Below, in pieces: positions 1-5,039 of a stretch of DNA of 5,827 nt (within the stretch, counting starts at the first letter, position 1; each line of letters starts with the position of its first letter). A program made the translations under genes and the position numbers. This DNA is from an uncultured Clostridium sp. (lineage in GTDB: Bacteria; Bacillota_A; Clostridia; TANB77; CAG-508): the NCBI GenBank assembly GCA_946491915.1, contig CAMLYR010000089.1, positions 1 to 5,827 on the forward strand, in the 5' to 3' direction. The notes beneath the pieces were generated by a model. That model was not told where the DNA came from. It made no database searches and worked only from the letters and a program-made list of their open reading frames with translations.

Positions 1-201
1 AATTTGATTCGTAATTGCAGAATAACTTCCGCTGCCGACATTTATTCCTTTAATAAGTCTAATATAGAATATATTTTTTTCATATTTACTCCGTCTGTTC
101 TTCACCCGTCTTGATTGCCGGGGTTTATGTAAAAAATTTTGAATTTTTACTGCATTTCTGTCTTGACCTGCACCGAAAACCAAACAAAAACCATTGCCCA
201 T
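1..201 (-). CDS. Open frame leaving the window; possible sixth toxin-tip remnant (partial)
   Basis: A frame opens at an ATG (199-201) and runs 67 codons without a stop to the window edge. The first 40 or so residues are rich in Arg, Lys and Gln and look unnatural, so they may not be translated. The last part visible, around KGINVGSGSYSAITNQI, resembles my recollection of a segment that recurs in Bacillota Rhs/LXG toxin tips. This was not checked by any search. No convincing ribosome binding site precedes the ATG. It lies just beyond the end of immunity candidate E on the same strand, where the next cassette of the array would be expected. An alternative start in another frame (ATG at about 40-42, after AAAGGA) would give a different peptide. 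Only the strand and the open frame are certain. Confidence 0.3.
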   Translation of the reverse strand, partial: MGNGFCLVFGAGQDRNAVKIQNFLHKPRQSRRVKNRRSKYEKNIFYIRLIKGINVGSGSYSAITNQI

Positions 202-239
202 AACGTCGCTTTATAAGAAGATGTCATTTATCATAATTC

Positions 240-653
240 TTAATTAATCATGAACTGAATTTTATTCACATTAGAAATCGTAATTTCATAAAATTCATTT
301 TTTATAGAACCTTTTATTAAAAGGGTATCGTTAAAGTGAGAATAATAATTTATTTCAACCTCAAAATAAAAGTCATTAATCATATTAATTAAATCGTTTA
401 ACGCAACTTCCAAACATTTATTTTTCATGATTTTTCTGGTTATAACATAATTACAAACATTATTAAGGCCCTGAGAGTCTATCTCTATTATCAATTTACA
501 AGCAGATGTTAAAGATATTTCTTTCCCGGATAGATCTAAATTATATACGCCTGAATTAAAGGCAAATGTCACTTGATTTTTTTCACAAGAAATGTTATTA
601 ATAATGCAGTCGTGTAATCCATACTTATATAAATATTCGTTTATACCTTGCAT
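240..653 (-). CDS. Orphan immunity protein candidate, cassette E (137 aa)
   Basis: This is a small soluble protein of 137 residues, without signal peptide or membrane segment. It starts LYKYGLHDCIINNI and then alternates short strand-like stretches, ending in NKIQFMIN. Such short, acidic-to-neutral, mostly beta proteins directly after a toxin tail are typical of immunity proteins. I do not recognise a named family. The ATG at 651-653 follows a TGAGGT ribosome binding site that overlaps the TGA of the upstream toxin remnant, with a 10-nt gap between the genes. A consensus-like promoter lies about 170 bases upstream and no other gene stands between, so the gene can be transcribed independently of the main Rhs gene. 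The inferred role is to bind and neutralise a cognate toxin in the cytoplasm, protecting against sibling or neighbouring cells that still carry that tip. Confidence 0.7.
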   Translation of the reverse strand: MQGINEYLYKYGLHDCIINNISCEKNQVTFAFNSGVYNLDLSGKEISLTSACKLIIEIDSQGLNNVCNYVITRKIMKNKCLEVALNDLINMINDFYFEVEINYYSHFNDTLLIKGSIKNEFYEITISNVNKIQFMIN

Positions 654-663
654 TTATTTTACC

Positions 664-813
664 TCATAGCCATGGGTTTAATGATCTAATAATCTCTTTA
701 ATTAGTTTCCAAAAAGCTTTTCTTTCGCCATGCGTCATTGGACGTTGTCCTTGTATAGGATTTCCATTAATGTCTACTTTTGTTTTACCATCATCGCCAC
801 TAATATGAATGCG
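664..813 (-). pseudogene. C-terminal remnant of a polymorphic toxin tip, cassette E
   Basis: The frame encodes about 50 residues, beginning HISGDDGKTKVDINGNP and ending AFWKLIKEIIRSLNPWL before a TGA at 664-666. The Gly-Lys-Thr-Lys-Val-Asp-x-x-Gly-x-Pro pattern followed by an amphipathic terminal helix is reminiscent of C-terminal ends of Rhs-type toxins, although I cannot name the family. An in-frame stop lies at 814-816 and there is no usable start codon, so the piece is cut off from any Rhs core. Just upstream, dropping two T residues near 808-810 would join the frame to YDYDA, so a small frameshift may have contributed to the decay. Ten bases downstream comes an intact immunity-type gene, the normal toxin-then-immunity order. 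Probably not translated. Confidence 0.6.
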
Positions 814-816
814 TCA

Positions 817-1069
817 TAATCATATTTTATCACAAAAAGTTATTTTGTCAATAGCCAAAATATAGAGGAGGAGTAGAAGCGGCAAAGAAAAATGAGGAAC
901 GCTCAGGCGCAAAAAAAGCTTTGTTGCATTTTTATCCGCCACGAAATTTATGTATCTTGCAATAATTCGCCGCAGTAAGTGGAGTCCGAAAGATAAGTGC
1001 CCAGTGGGTAATACAAGTTTGTATCGACGGAGATATCGCCTAAGGTATACGGCACAGTCGCCTTTAAGA
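817..1069. other. Gene-free GC-richer block between cassettes D and E
   Basis: Apart from the promoter at 824-851, I see no credible gene here. The part from about 852 to 1069 is visibly richer in G and C than the flanking immunity genes. It contains an inverted repeat ATACAA-GT-TTGTAT (1011-1024), with a nearby CCCA-G-TGGG (1000-1008). Several frames stay open (minus 948-1094, 48 codons; plus 894-1074, about 59 codons), but none has a good ribosome binding site, and the minus ones start inside the terminator hairpin. It could be a dispersed intergenic repeat, a structured RNA, or debris of an older insertion. Confidence 0.4.
824..851 (-). promoter_or_regulatory. Sigma-70/SigA-type promoter for orphan immunity E
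   Basis: On the minus strand TTGACA (846-851) is separated by exactly 16 bases from TAAAAT (824-829). The -35 box is a perfect consensus match and the -10 box is a five-of-six match. It lies downstream of the terminator at 1072-1109 and upstream of the toxin tail and immunity gene E, so it would restart transcription for that immunity gene. It was called by eye; no transcription data are available. Confidence 0.6.
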
Positions 1070-1071
1070 GA

Positions 1072-1109
1072 ATAAAAAAAACCGGGCTGCCCATAAAAAG
1101 GCACGCCCG
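1072..1109 (-). terminator. Rho-independent terminator after immunity gene D
   Basis: Reading the minus strand, CGGGC-(g)-TGCC pairs with GGCA-GCCCG around an 8-base loop. This gives nine G/C-rich pairs with one bulged G (arms at 1100-1109 and 1083-1091), followed by a run of eight T (1074-1081). It lies about 50 bases after the stop of the 283-aa gene. It is the only strong terminator in the window, so cassettes A to D could form one transcript ending here. Confidence 0.75.
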
Positions 1110-1159
1110 ATACCATACAAACAAATGATAAACCTATTTTGAAGTGTTTAACTTAAAAG

Positions 1160-2011
1160 CTATAAAACTTTAATCCCGAAAAACGAACCGTACTTTTCTA
1201 TTTGAGTTTTTATGACATCTGCTAACGCCTTTAAAATTTGCTTATCTGTACCCCAGGAAAATGGGATTTTTAAAAAACCGGTTTTCCTGTGCTTCGCCCA
1301 TATTTCCGGCTCGAAATCAAATATTGATAACTCATGCTTTAAAATATTTTGCGAATGTTCCCGGAACTTCTTTTCATTTTTTGGTGTTATAACTCCAAGA
1401 TTCAAATCATGTCGCAATATAATATCCGTTATTTGATCAATACTATCTAATCGATAATACGTTACCTCCCCACGAACAGGCACATGAGCTATGGTAAAGC
1501 AACCAAACTCGTTATAGTAGCTATAAGTTAGTAAAACTGCATTTGTCCCCAAGTAATTTTCATACTCACCCAAAGAATAATTCATTTTATATTTTAAGCA
1601 GAGAAATCCCAAAATATTTTTAACTTGTTCTTCAGTCGTTTTACACACCTCACATCTCTTAGTTAATATAACTTCAGCAATTCTGAGAGATATTAAATAA
1701 ACTGTATTAATGGCATATAAACAGATCGCCGTTATTATTAATGGCATATCGCCTAAGAATAAAGCTATTAAAACCGCCGTAATAATTGAAAATAAACACA
1801 AAATAAATGTAAAAACTTGTAAGATAAACATAGATAACGCAATTTTATTCGAATAAACTTTATTATACTTAGATCTTCGAGTAAAACGTTTCATTTTTAT
1901 CAATTTCGACGTTTCATACGGAATTAATGAATCAAGTATATCAATAAACGCATACTCACAAAAACTAAAGCAACAAATCATTAGAATTGTGCCAATTAAG
2001 CTACCAACCAA
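1160..2011 (-). CDS. Membrane-anchored immunity protein candidate, cassette D (283 aa)
   Basis: The protein has an N-terminal hydrophobic segment (about residues 3-26), a basic cytosolic-looking loop (KMKRFTRRSKYNK, 39-51), and two further hydrophobic stretches (about 57-86 and 90-116). A soluble domain of roughly 165 residues follows. A CxxC pair (C120, C123) sits right after the last membrane segment. I do not recognise the family. The start is TTG at 2009-2011, chosen because GGGAGGGG (2018-2025) sits six bases before it and no ATG is similarly placed. The start codon lies inside the end of a toxin-tail frame that stops at 2001, an 11-base overlap. This is the usual toxin-immunity coupling and the main reason for calling it immunity. 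At 283 residues it is long for an immunity protein, so another membrane function remains possible. The terminator follows at 1072-1109. Confidence 0.6.
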   Translation of the reverse strand: MVGSLIGTILMICCFSFCEYAFIDILDSLIPYETSKLIKMKRFTRRSKYNKVYSNKIALSMFILQVFTFILCLFSIITAVLIALFLGDMPLIITAICLYAINTVYLISLRIAEVILTKRCEVCKTTEEQVKNILGFLCLKYKMNYSLGEYENYLGTNAVLLTYSYYNEFGCFTIAHVPVRGEVTYYRLDSIDQITDIILRHDLNLGVITPKNEKKFREHSQNILKHELSIFDFEPEIWAKHRKTGFLKIPFSWGTDKQILKALADVIKTQIEKYGSFFGIKVL

Positions 2012-2107
2012 TAAAATCCCCTCCCGGATTTAACCAACTGCTAAGTTTACCATACAAGCCCCCACTTAAACCACTTGTTGCAGGACTTTGGAAATGACAA
2101 ACATGAT
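2001..2107 (-). pseudogene. Toxin-tip tail remnant, cassette D
   Basis: About 35 codons remain, ending SGGLYGKLSSWLNPGGDFIGW before a TAG at 2001-2003. No Rhs core or toxin body precedes it. Instead, the frame runs back into the hairpin repeat at 2111-2158. The last 11 bases overlap the TTG start of the next gene, as in a coupled toxin-immunity pair, which is the reason for reading this as the end of a lost toxin. A longer open frame back to 2192 exists, but it crosses the repeat and the end of immunity gene C and is unlikely to be real. Confidence 0.4.
2018..2025 (-). promoter_or_regulatory. Ribosome binding site fixing the TTG start of gene D
   Basis: GGGAGGGG on the minus strand lies six bases before TTG (2009-2011). 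No ATG or GTG in that frame is better placed, so TTG is the likely start of the 283-aa protein. Confidence 0.7.
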
Positions 2108-2110
2108 AAG

Positions 2111-2158
2111 AAGTTCCACGACGGGCAACTTGCCTACCCAAAAGCGGGAAACCCATTT
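2111..2158 (-). repeat. Cassette-boundary repeat, copy R1, with hairpin
   Basis: This copy aligns with copy R2 at 4510-4553 at 37 of 44 positions, with one gap (R1 part 2116-2158). Its 3' part can fold as AAGTT-(g)-CC, loop CGTCGT, GG-AACTT (2111-2131). It stands between the end of immunity gene C and the toxin tail of cassette D. A 13-base core, GGGTTTCCCGCTT (2142-2154), also occurs at 4379-4391. Confidence 0.7.
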
Positions 2159-2160
2159 TA

Positions 2161-2472
2161 CTACATTTTATAGTACTTTTTAAATAAGTCAATCAGTTTT
2201 ACCATAATCTTAAAATGTTCTTTAGCATATTCATCAAATATCGAGATATCAGTTTGACTTAAATATCTTTCGTACTCGTTCAAAATATAACTATATTGTT
2301 CACTATCTATTTGTCTTTGCCCCAAAAGATATGGACAAACATCAAATTCCACAAGTTCAACAAATAAAATACGATCAGTTTTGTCTGTTTTGTATATAGG
2401 AGGATATTTCATCTTTATAAAAGTAGTAACCAATTCTCTTTCTTCATCGGTTAATTTATTTTTATTCTTCAT
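2161..2472 (-). CDS. Immunity protein candidate, cassette C (103 aa)
   Basis: This is a small soluble protein that looks mainly helical. It begins KNKNKLTDEERELV and ends LIDLFKKYYKM, with alternating acidic and basic residues and no membrane segment. The ATG at 2470-2472 was chosen because AGGAG (2480-2484) sits seven bases before it. A TTG further upstream at 2508 gives a longer form that overlaps the toxin, but it has no comparable ribosome binding site. The gene begins 17 bases after the stop of the cassette C toxin, in the standard toxin-immunity order. I do not recognise the family. The inferred role is direct binding of the nuclease-like tip C in the cytoplasm. Its last codons contain a possible promoter for the next cassette. 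Confidence 0.7.
   Translation of the reverse strand: MKNKNKLTDEERELVTTFIKMKYPPIYKTDKTDRILFVELVEFDVCPYLLGQRQIDSEQYSYILNEYERYLSQTDISIFDEYAKEHFKIMVKLIDLFKKYYKM
2165..2192 (-). promoter_or_regulatory. Possible promoter upstream of cassette D
   Basis: TTGACT (2187-2192) and TAAAAT (2165-2170) are 16 bases apart on the minus strand, the same spacing and the same -10 box as the better promoter at 824-851. It lies within the last codons of immunity gene C and just before repeat R1, and could serve immunity gene D. In DNA this AT-rich a chance match is quite possible. Confidence 0.35.
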
Positions 2473-2479
2473 AACCATT

Positions 2480-2484
2480 CTCCT
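2480..2484 (-). promoter_or_regulatory. Ribosome binding site fixing the start of immunity gene C
   Basis: AGGAG sits seven bases before ATG 2470-2472. Another ATG (2477-2479) is only one base away from it, too close to be used, so the 103-aa form is preferred. Confidence 0.65.
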
Positions 2485-2489
2485 AACAT

Positions 2490-3218
2490 TTACAAAAGAA
2501 CATACCAAAACGATCTTATTAAACCATTTGTATTGAATATACCACCTGGTGCGCCAGCGATTTTTATTACTCCTTCACGTAGCAAATATCCAGAAGCATT
2601 GTTGTTTGCAAAGAACATTTTTGCCTGTTTAGTATAATTTACTATATTTTTTGCAACAGATTTTTGTCCTTCATTAATGACATGTTTTGTATAATGCTGA
2701 GTCATCTGTTTAAATCCGCTTTTTCCACCGGTTGTAGCCCATGACTTTGCCGCATTAGCCACTTGTACAGAACTGCTAATGGCGCCGGTTATACCACCAA
2801 CAATAGCCCCTGACATAAATCCGTCTGCTGCGCCATCTGCAAAGCCACTCCAGAAACCATTTCCGGCAACAGTTGATGTAATGCCACCTATTGTTCCCGA
2901 CACCAATGCTCCGGAAATCGCACCGATTACAGCTCCCTTAAAAGCACCCGCAACAATAAATCCTGCGACTCCTGCGGCGGCTCCACCCGTGGCAATGGTT
3001 GCTATTCCCAGTCCAAGAATTACAACTCCGCCAATAACCCATTTTAGCCAATTTGGCATAGTACCTGTTACATCAGTATTCATTACAGGATTATCGCCAC
3101 AGTAGGTATATAAATTTAACCCGCTAACACTTTCCGGTTCTAAATATTCTACACTATCTGCAGAAATAAATCTGCCAACAACAGGATCATAATACCTACT
3201 TTGTAAATTATAATGTTT
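2490..3218 (-). CDS. Orphan Rhs-core fragment with nuclease-like toxin tip, cassette C
   Basis: The open frame has 242 codons. Residues 5-45 are the Rhs-associated core end (NLQSRYYDPVVGRFISAD, then GLNLYTYCGDNPVM), where the usual DPxG is replaced by DVTG. A Gly/Ala-rich hydrophobic linker follows to about residue 160. The last 75 residues carry QHYTKH (174-179), NYTKQAKMFF (194-203) and NGLIRSFWYV near the C-terminus. The HxxKH, Y-x3-A-x-x-F and terminal G-I-R/K-[ST]-F order recalls BECR-fold RNase toxins, which is a family-level inference. No start codon with a ribosome binding site exists. The frame is closed by TAA at 3219-3221, and the first in-frame ATG (3081-3083) falls inside the core motif. 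The cassette is therefore headless: it would be expressed only by recombination onto a full Rhs gene, or weakly by read-through. Its immunity gene follows. Confidence 0.75.
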   Translation of the reverse strand, partial: KHYNLQSRYYDPVVGRFISADSVEYLEPESVSGLNLYTYCGDNPVMNTDVTGTMPNWLKWVIGGVVILGLGIATIATGGAAAGVAGFIVAGAFKGAVIGAISGALVSGTIGGITSTVAGNGFWSGFADGAADGFMSGAIVGGITGAISSSVQVANAAKSWATTGGKSGFKQMTQHYTKHVINEGQKSVAKNIVNYTKQAKMFFANNNASGYLLREGVIKIAGAPGGIFNTNGLIRSFWYVLL

Positions 3219-3233
3219 TTATCGTTTAATTAG

Positions 3234-3740
3234 TTAAATATCATTCTTTTTTCTCATAATTTTAGCTGAAAACAACTCTTCAAATTCTTCTATTGTACCT
3301 TTTATAATCAAATCTTTCTGACATACAAATAAATTTGATTTATGTGGAAAGTAGAAATATATTTTATAGAAATCCCCCATATCAACCACTTTCTTTATAT
3401 CATCTAAATTTTTAGTTTCAGATCGTTGTATTCCTTCCGCTGAAATCAAATTTTGATCAATAATAATATTCCATTGTAACTCTCCTTCAAAAATCTTTCC
3501 ATTTTTTCCAAAAAACATTTCATAAGATTTTGTTGATGGTTTCAACGAACCAAAAAACATACATAATGCTATAGGAATAAATATCAACGAATATATCCAA
3601 TCAAATTTAAAAGTCAATACAATAGTTAATACAATAAATGGAATACATATTATAAGTATTGTAAAAAATGTTATTCGCCAGGAATCATCGATTAAATATT
3701 CTTTACATTTAGAAGATAATTTTCCTTTAAATTCTATCAT
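3234..3740 (-). CDS. Two-TM membrane immunity protein candidate with YcxB/PH-like domain, cassette B (168 aa)
   Basis: Two membrane helices (about residues 22-43 and 47-64) form a hairpin after a short basic N-terminus. A soluble domain of about 100 residues follows, made mostly of short strands and ending in a helix (EEFEELFSAKIMRK). This layout, and the run IKKVVDMGDFYKIYFYF, match the general look of YcxB-like and bacterial PH-like proteins. The assignment is by pattern, not by search. The ATG (3738-3740) overlaps the toxin TGA as ATGA and is preceded by AAGGAGGT (3748-3755), so translation is probably coupled to the end of toxin B. As a membrane protein next to a hydrophobic tip, it may block a membrane-acting toxin. 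The next Rhs core starts only 24 bases after its stop. Confidence 0.75.
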   Translation of the reverse strand: MIEFKGKLSSKCKEYLIDDSWRITFFTILIICIPFIVLTIVLTFKFDWIYSLIFIPIALCMFFGSLKPSTKSYEMFFGKNGKIFEGELQWNIIIDQNLISAEGIQRSETKNLDDIKKVVDMGDFYKIYFYFPHKSNLFVCQKDLIIKGTIEEFEELFSAKIMRKKNDI

Positions 3741-4342
3741 CTGCTGTACCTCCTTACGTTTTTATGACCTTTATTATAAGGATGAGGAGGAGTTGGGATA
3801 TTAGTTGGTGGTTGATAAGGCGATTGAGGCGTTTCATATTCTATTCCTTGCATTTCAATTCCAAATAATGGTGCGACCACAAATGCAGTAAAATCAAATG
3901 CTAACGCCCCAATTGCAAATAATTGCGAAGCTTTCACACCTAAAATCATGTATGAAGCACCTGCAACCGCTCCAACCGCAACACCTGTAACAGCGAGAAC
4001 AGCTCCTCCTACTGCCAACCCCATTGAAGCGCCAAGGATTACATCTTTAGCAAAGTCCCAACCCTTTTTCCCTTCGTCAGAGGCTTTCTTTGCTCCAATT
4101 ACACCTCCGACAATAGTTGTGGCATCTAAAATTAGAAAGATAGCTAATAATGAATGTCCATTTGGATCATAATACATTATAGGATTATTAAGGCAATAAG
4201 CATAGAGGTTAAGGCCGTTTATGCTTTCGTAGTCAAGGTAGTTGGGGTGGTCGGGCGAAATGAAGCGGCAAACAGTCGGGTCGTAGTAACGCGTCTGAAG
4301 GTAGTAAAGCTCCAAGGCTTCGGAGATGACGCGAATTTCCAC
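3737..4342 (-). CDS. Orphan Rhs-core fragment with hydrophobic toxin tip, cassette B
   Basis: Counting from the GTG at 4342, residues 9-64 are the Rhs-associated core end: ELYYLQTRYYDPTVCRFISP, then GLNLYAYCLNNPIMYYDPNG. This is the only one of the three cores with a regular DPxGH boundary. The tip has three hydrophobic stretches (about 64-84, 101-135, 138-161), then a proline-rich tail (PQSPYQPPTNIPTPPHPY) and a basic end (KNVRRYSR). Gly/Ala-rich helices without evident catalytic residues suggest a membrane-inserting toxin, or a pre-toxin linker whose catalytic part is lost. I do not recognise the tip. The GTG has no ribosome binding site, and the frame simply stays open back to about 4460, so the real 5' end is missing. 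The core part (4200-4330) is GC-richer than the tip. The last bases overlap its immunity gene. Confidence 0.75.
   Translation of the reverse strand: MEIRVISEALELYYLQTRYYDPTVCRFISPDHPNYLDYESINGLNLYAYCLNNPIMYYDPNGHSLLAIFLILDATTIVGGVIGAKKASDEGKKGWDFAKDVILGASMGLAVGGAVLAVTGVAVGAVAGASYMILGVKASQLFAIGALAFDFTAFVVAPLFGIEMQGIEYETPQSPYQPPTNIPTPPHPYNKGHKNVRRYSR
3748..3755 (-). promoter_or_regulatory. Ribosome binding site inside toxin B for immunity B
   Basis: AAGGAGGT lies seven bases before the ATG at 3738-3740, within the last codons of toxin B. Together with the ATGA overlap it points to coupled translation, so immunity is made whenever the toxin end is translated. Confidence 0.75.
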
Positions 4343-4378
4343 AGAAAAACAGTCATTGCTTTTTTGAGAAGAAGAGGG

Positions 4379-4391
4379 AAGCGGGAAACCC
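4379..4391 (-). repeat. Short repeat copy R3 (13 bp identical to part of R1)
   Basis: GGGTTTCCCGCTT on the minus strand is identical to 2142-2154. It contains CGGG-TTT-CCCG, a small inverted repeat. It lies about 40 bases upstream of the GTG-started cassette B frame and may be a broken copy of the boundary repeat. Confidence 0.45.
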
Positions 4392-4502
4392 GATTGTTTT
4401 AATACAAAAATCAGTTTTATGCATTTTCCTATTTTGCCACAAAATTCACTGTTTTTTCAGCATTCCTTGCGGCAGGGATTTAAGATCAGCTTGCGGAATC
4501 AG

Positions 4503-4553
4503 GAGATTGCCACTACGGGCAATCTCGCCTACCCGAAAGTGTGGAACCCATTT
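4503..4553 (-). repeat. Cassette-boundary repeat, copy R2, with perfect hairpin
   Basis: This copy aligns with R1 (2116-2158) at 37 of 44 positions. It contains a perfect 9-bp stem, GAGATTGCC with GGCAATCTC, around a 6-base loop (4503-4526). There is no T-run after it on either strand, so it is not an ordinary terminator. It lies between immunity gene A and the start of cassette B. Confidence 0.75.
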
Positions 4554-4586
4554 ATTAACTTCAACTTATCTACAAAAATTACATTA

Positions 4587-5021
4587 TTATTTGATAATCT
4601 TCTCAATCTTATTTTCTATTAATATATTTTCAAAATCTTCTTTATATCGTGTAATTACTACCACTTTATTACCTTTTACGGTTAAATAAAATTGATAGAA
4701 CTTAGATTTTTTATATCTTTTATAAAAATAATTCTCTATATTGCAAATATCAATCGTTTCTTTTTTAAATAATGTCTTTAATAATATTCGCTTATCATCT
4801 ATACATACTTGGTATTTTATACTATACAACCAACAATATAGCCCTATTATCGCAAACGCAAAATATCCCAAAAGTATAGGTAACTCTTCTTTTACTTGTA
4901 GTCCTTTCTTATCTACATACATATAGACTAACTTTAATAAAAGTAAGACAACCGATACAATCGTTATTGCTATACATGGTTTCCCTTCTTTTTTCAGTCC
5001 ATCAACGATTTTATATTCCAT
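4587..5021 (-). CDS. Two-TM membrane immunity protein candidate with PH-like domain, cassette A (144 aa)
   Basis: A short charged N-terminus is followed by two membrane helices (about residues 16-36 and 47-66). A soluble C-terminal domain of about 75 residues follows, made of strand-like segments and ending in a helix (YKEDFENILIENKIEKIIK). This resembles small bacterial PH-like membrane proteins and repeats the layout of the cassette B immunity candidate, although the two sequences are not obviously alike. The ATG (5019-5021) has the strong site GGGAGGA (5026-5032), and the gene begins 18 bases after the toxin stop. The position, size and membrane anchor suggest it protects the cell from the adjacent tip, which ends in a hydrophobic segment. 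No terminator follows, so transcription may continue into cassette B. Confidence 0.75.
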   Translation of the reverse strand: MEYKIVDGLKKEGKPCIAITIVSVVLLLLKLVYMYVDKKGLQVKEELPILLGYFAFAIIGLYCWLYSIKYQVCIDDKRILLKTLFKKETIDICNIENYFYKRYKKSKFYQFYLTVKGNKVVVITRYKEDFENILIENKIEKIIK

Positions 5022-5025
5022 AAAA

Positions 5026-5032
5026 TCCTCCC
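5026..5032 (-). promoter_or_regulatory. Ribosome binding site of immunity A
   Basis: GGGAGGA lies just before ATG 5019-5021, in the 18-base gap after the toxin stop. It is a near-consensus site that gives the immunity gene its own strong initiation. Confidence 0.7.
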
Positions 5033-5039
5033 TTCGTAT

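Noticed and set aside
129..150. AT-only hairpin GTAAAAATT/AATTTTTTAC as a terminator of gene E
   Set aside because: It is weak, has no G/C pairs beyond the outer one, no T-run follows, and it lies about 90 bases after the stop.
948..1094. 48-aa minus-strand open frame with natural-looking composition
   Set aside because: Its ATG lies in the terminator loop with no ribosome binding site, so translation is unlikely. The block itself is kept as a finding.
820..1116. 98-aa minus-strand open frame
   Set aside because: It begins before the terminator hairpin, runs through the GC-richer block and ends in the promoter. It has no ribosome binding site, and its Arg/Leu-rich composition looks like a chance frame.
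2001..2192. 63-aa frame across repeat R1 as a complete small gene
   Set aside because: Its TTG start is inside immunity gene C without a ribosome binding site, and its middle is the hairpin repeat, whose frame is not kept in R2. Only the last 35 or so codons are retained, as a toxin-tail remnant.
2779..3105. Plus-strand open frame opposite toxin C
   Set aside because: Its Pro/Ala-rich product is the mirror of the Gly/Ala-rich linker of toxin C; it is a shadow.
3948..4402. Plus-strand open frames opposite toxin B
   Set aside because: They are antisense to a recognised Rhs core and hydrophobic tip, and neither product resembles a known protein.
4353..4424. 23-codon minus-strand frame starting with ATG after AGGAAA
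   Set aside because: It is very short, covers the R3 repeat, and its ribosome binding site is too close to the ATG.
4503..4526. R2 hairpin as a rho-independent terminator of immunity A
   Set aside because: The stem is strong, but no T-run follows on either strand.
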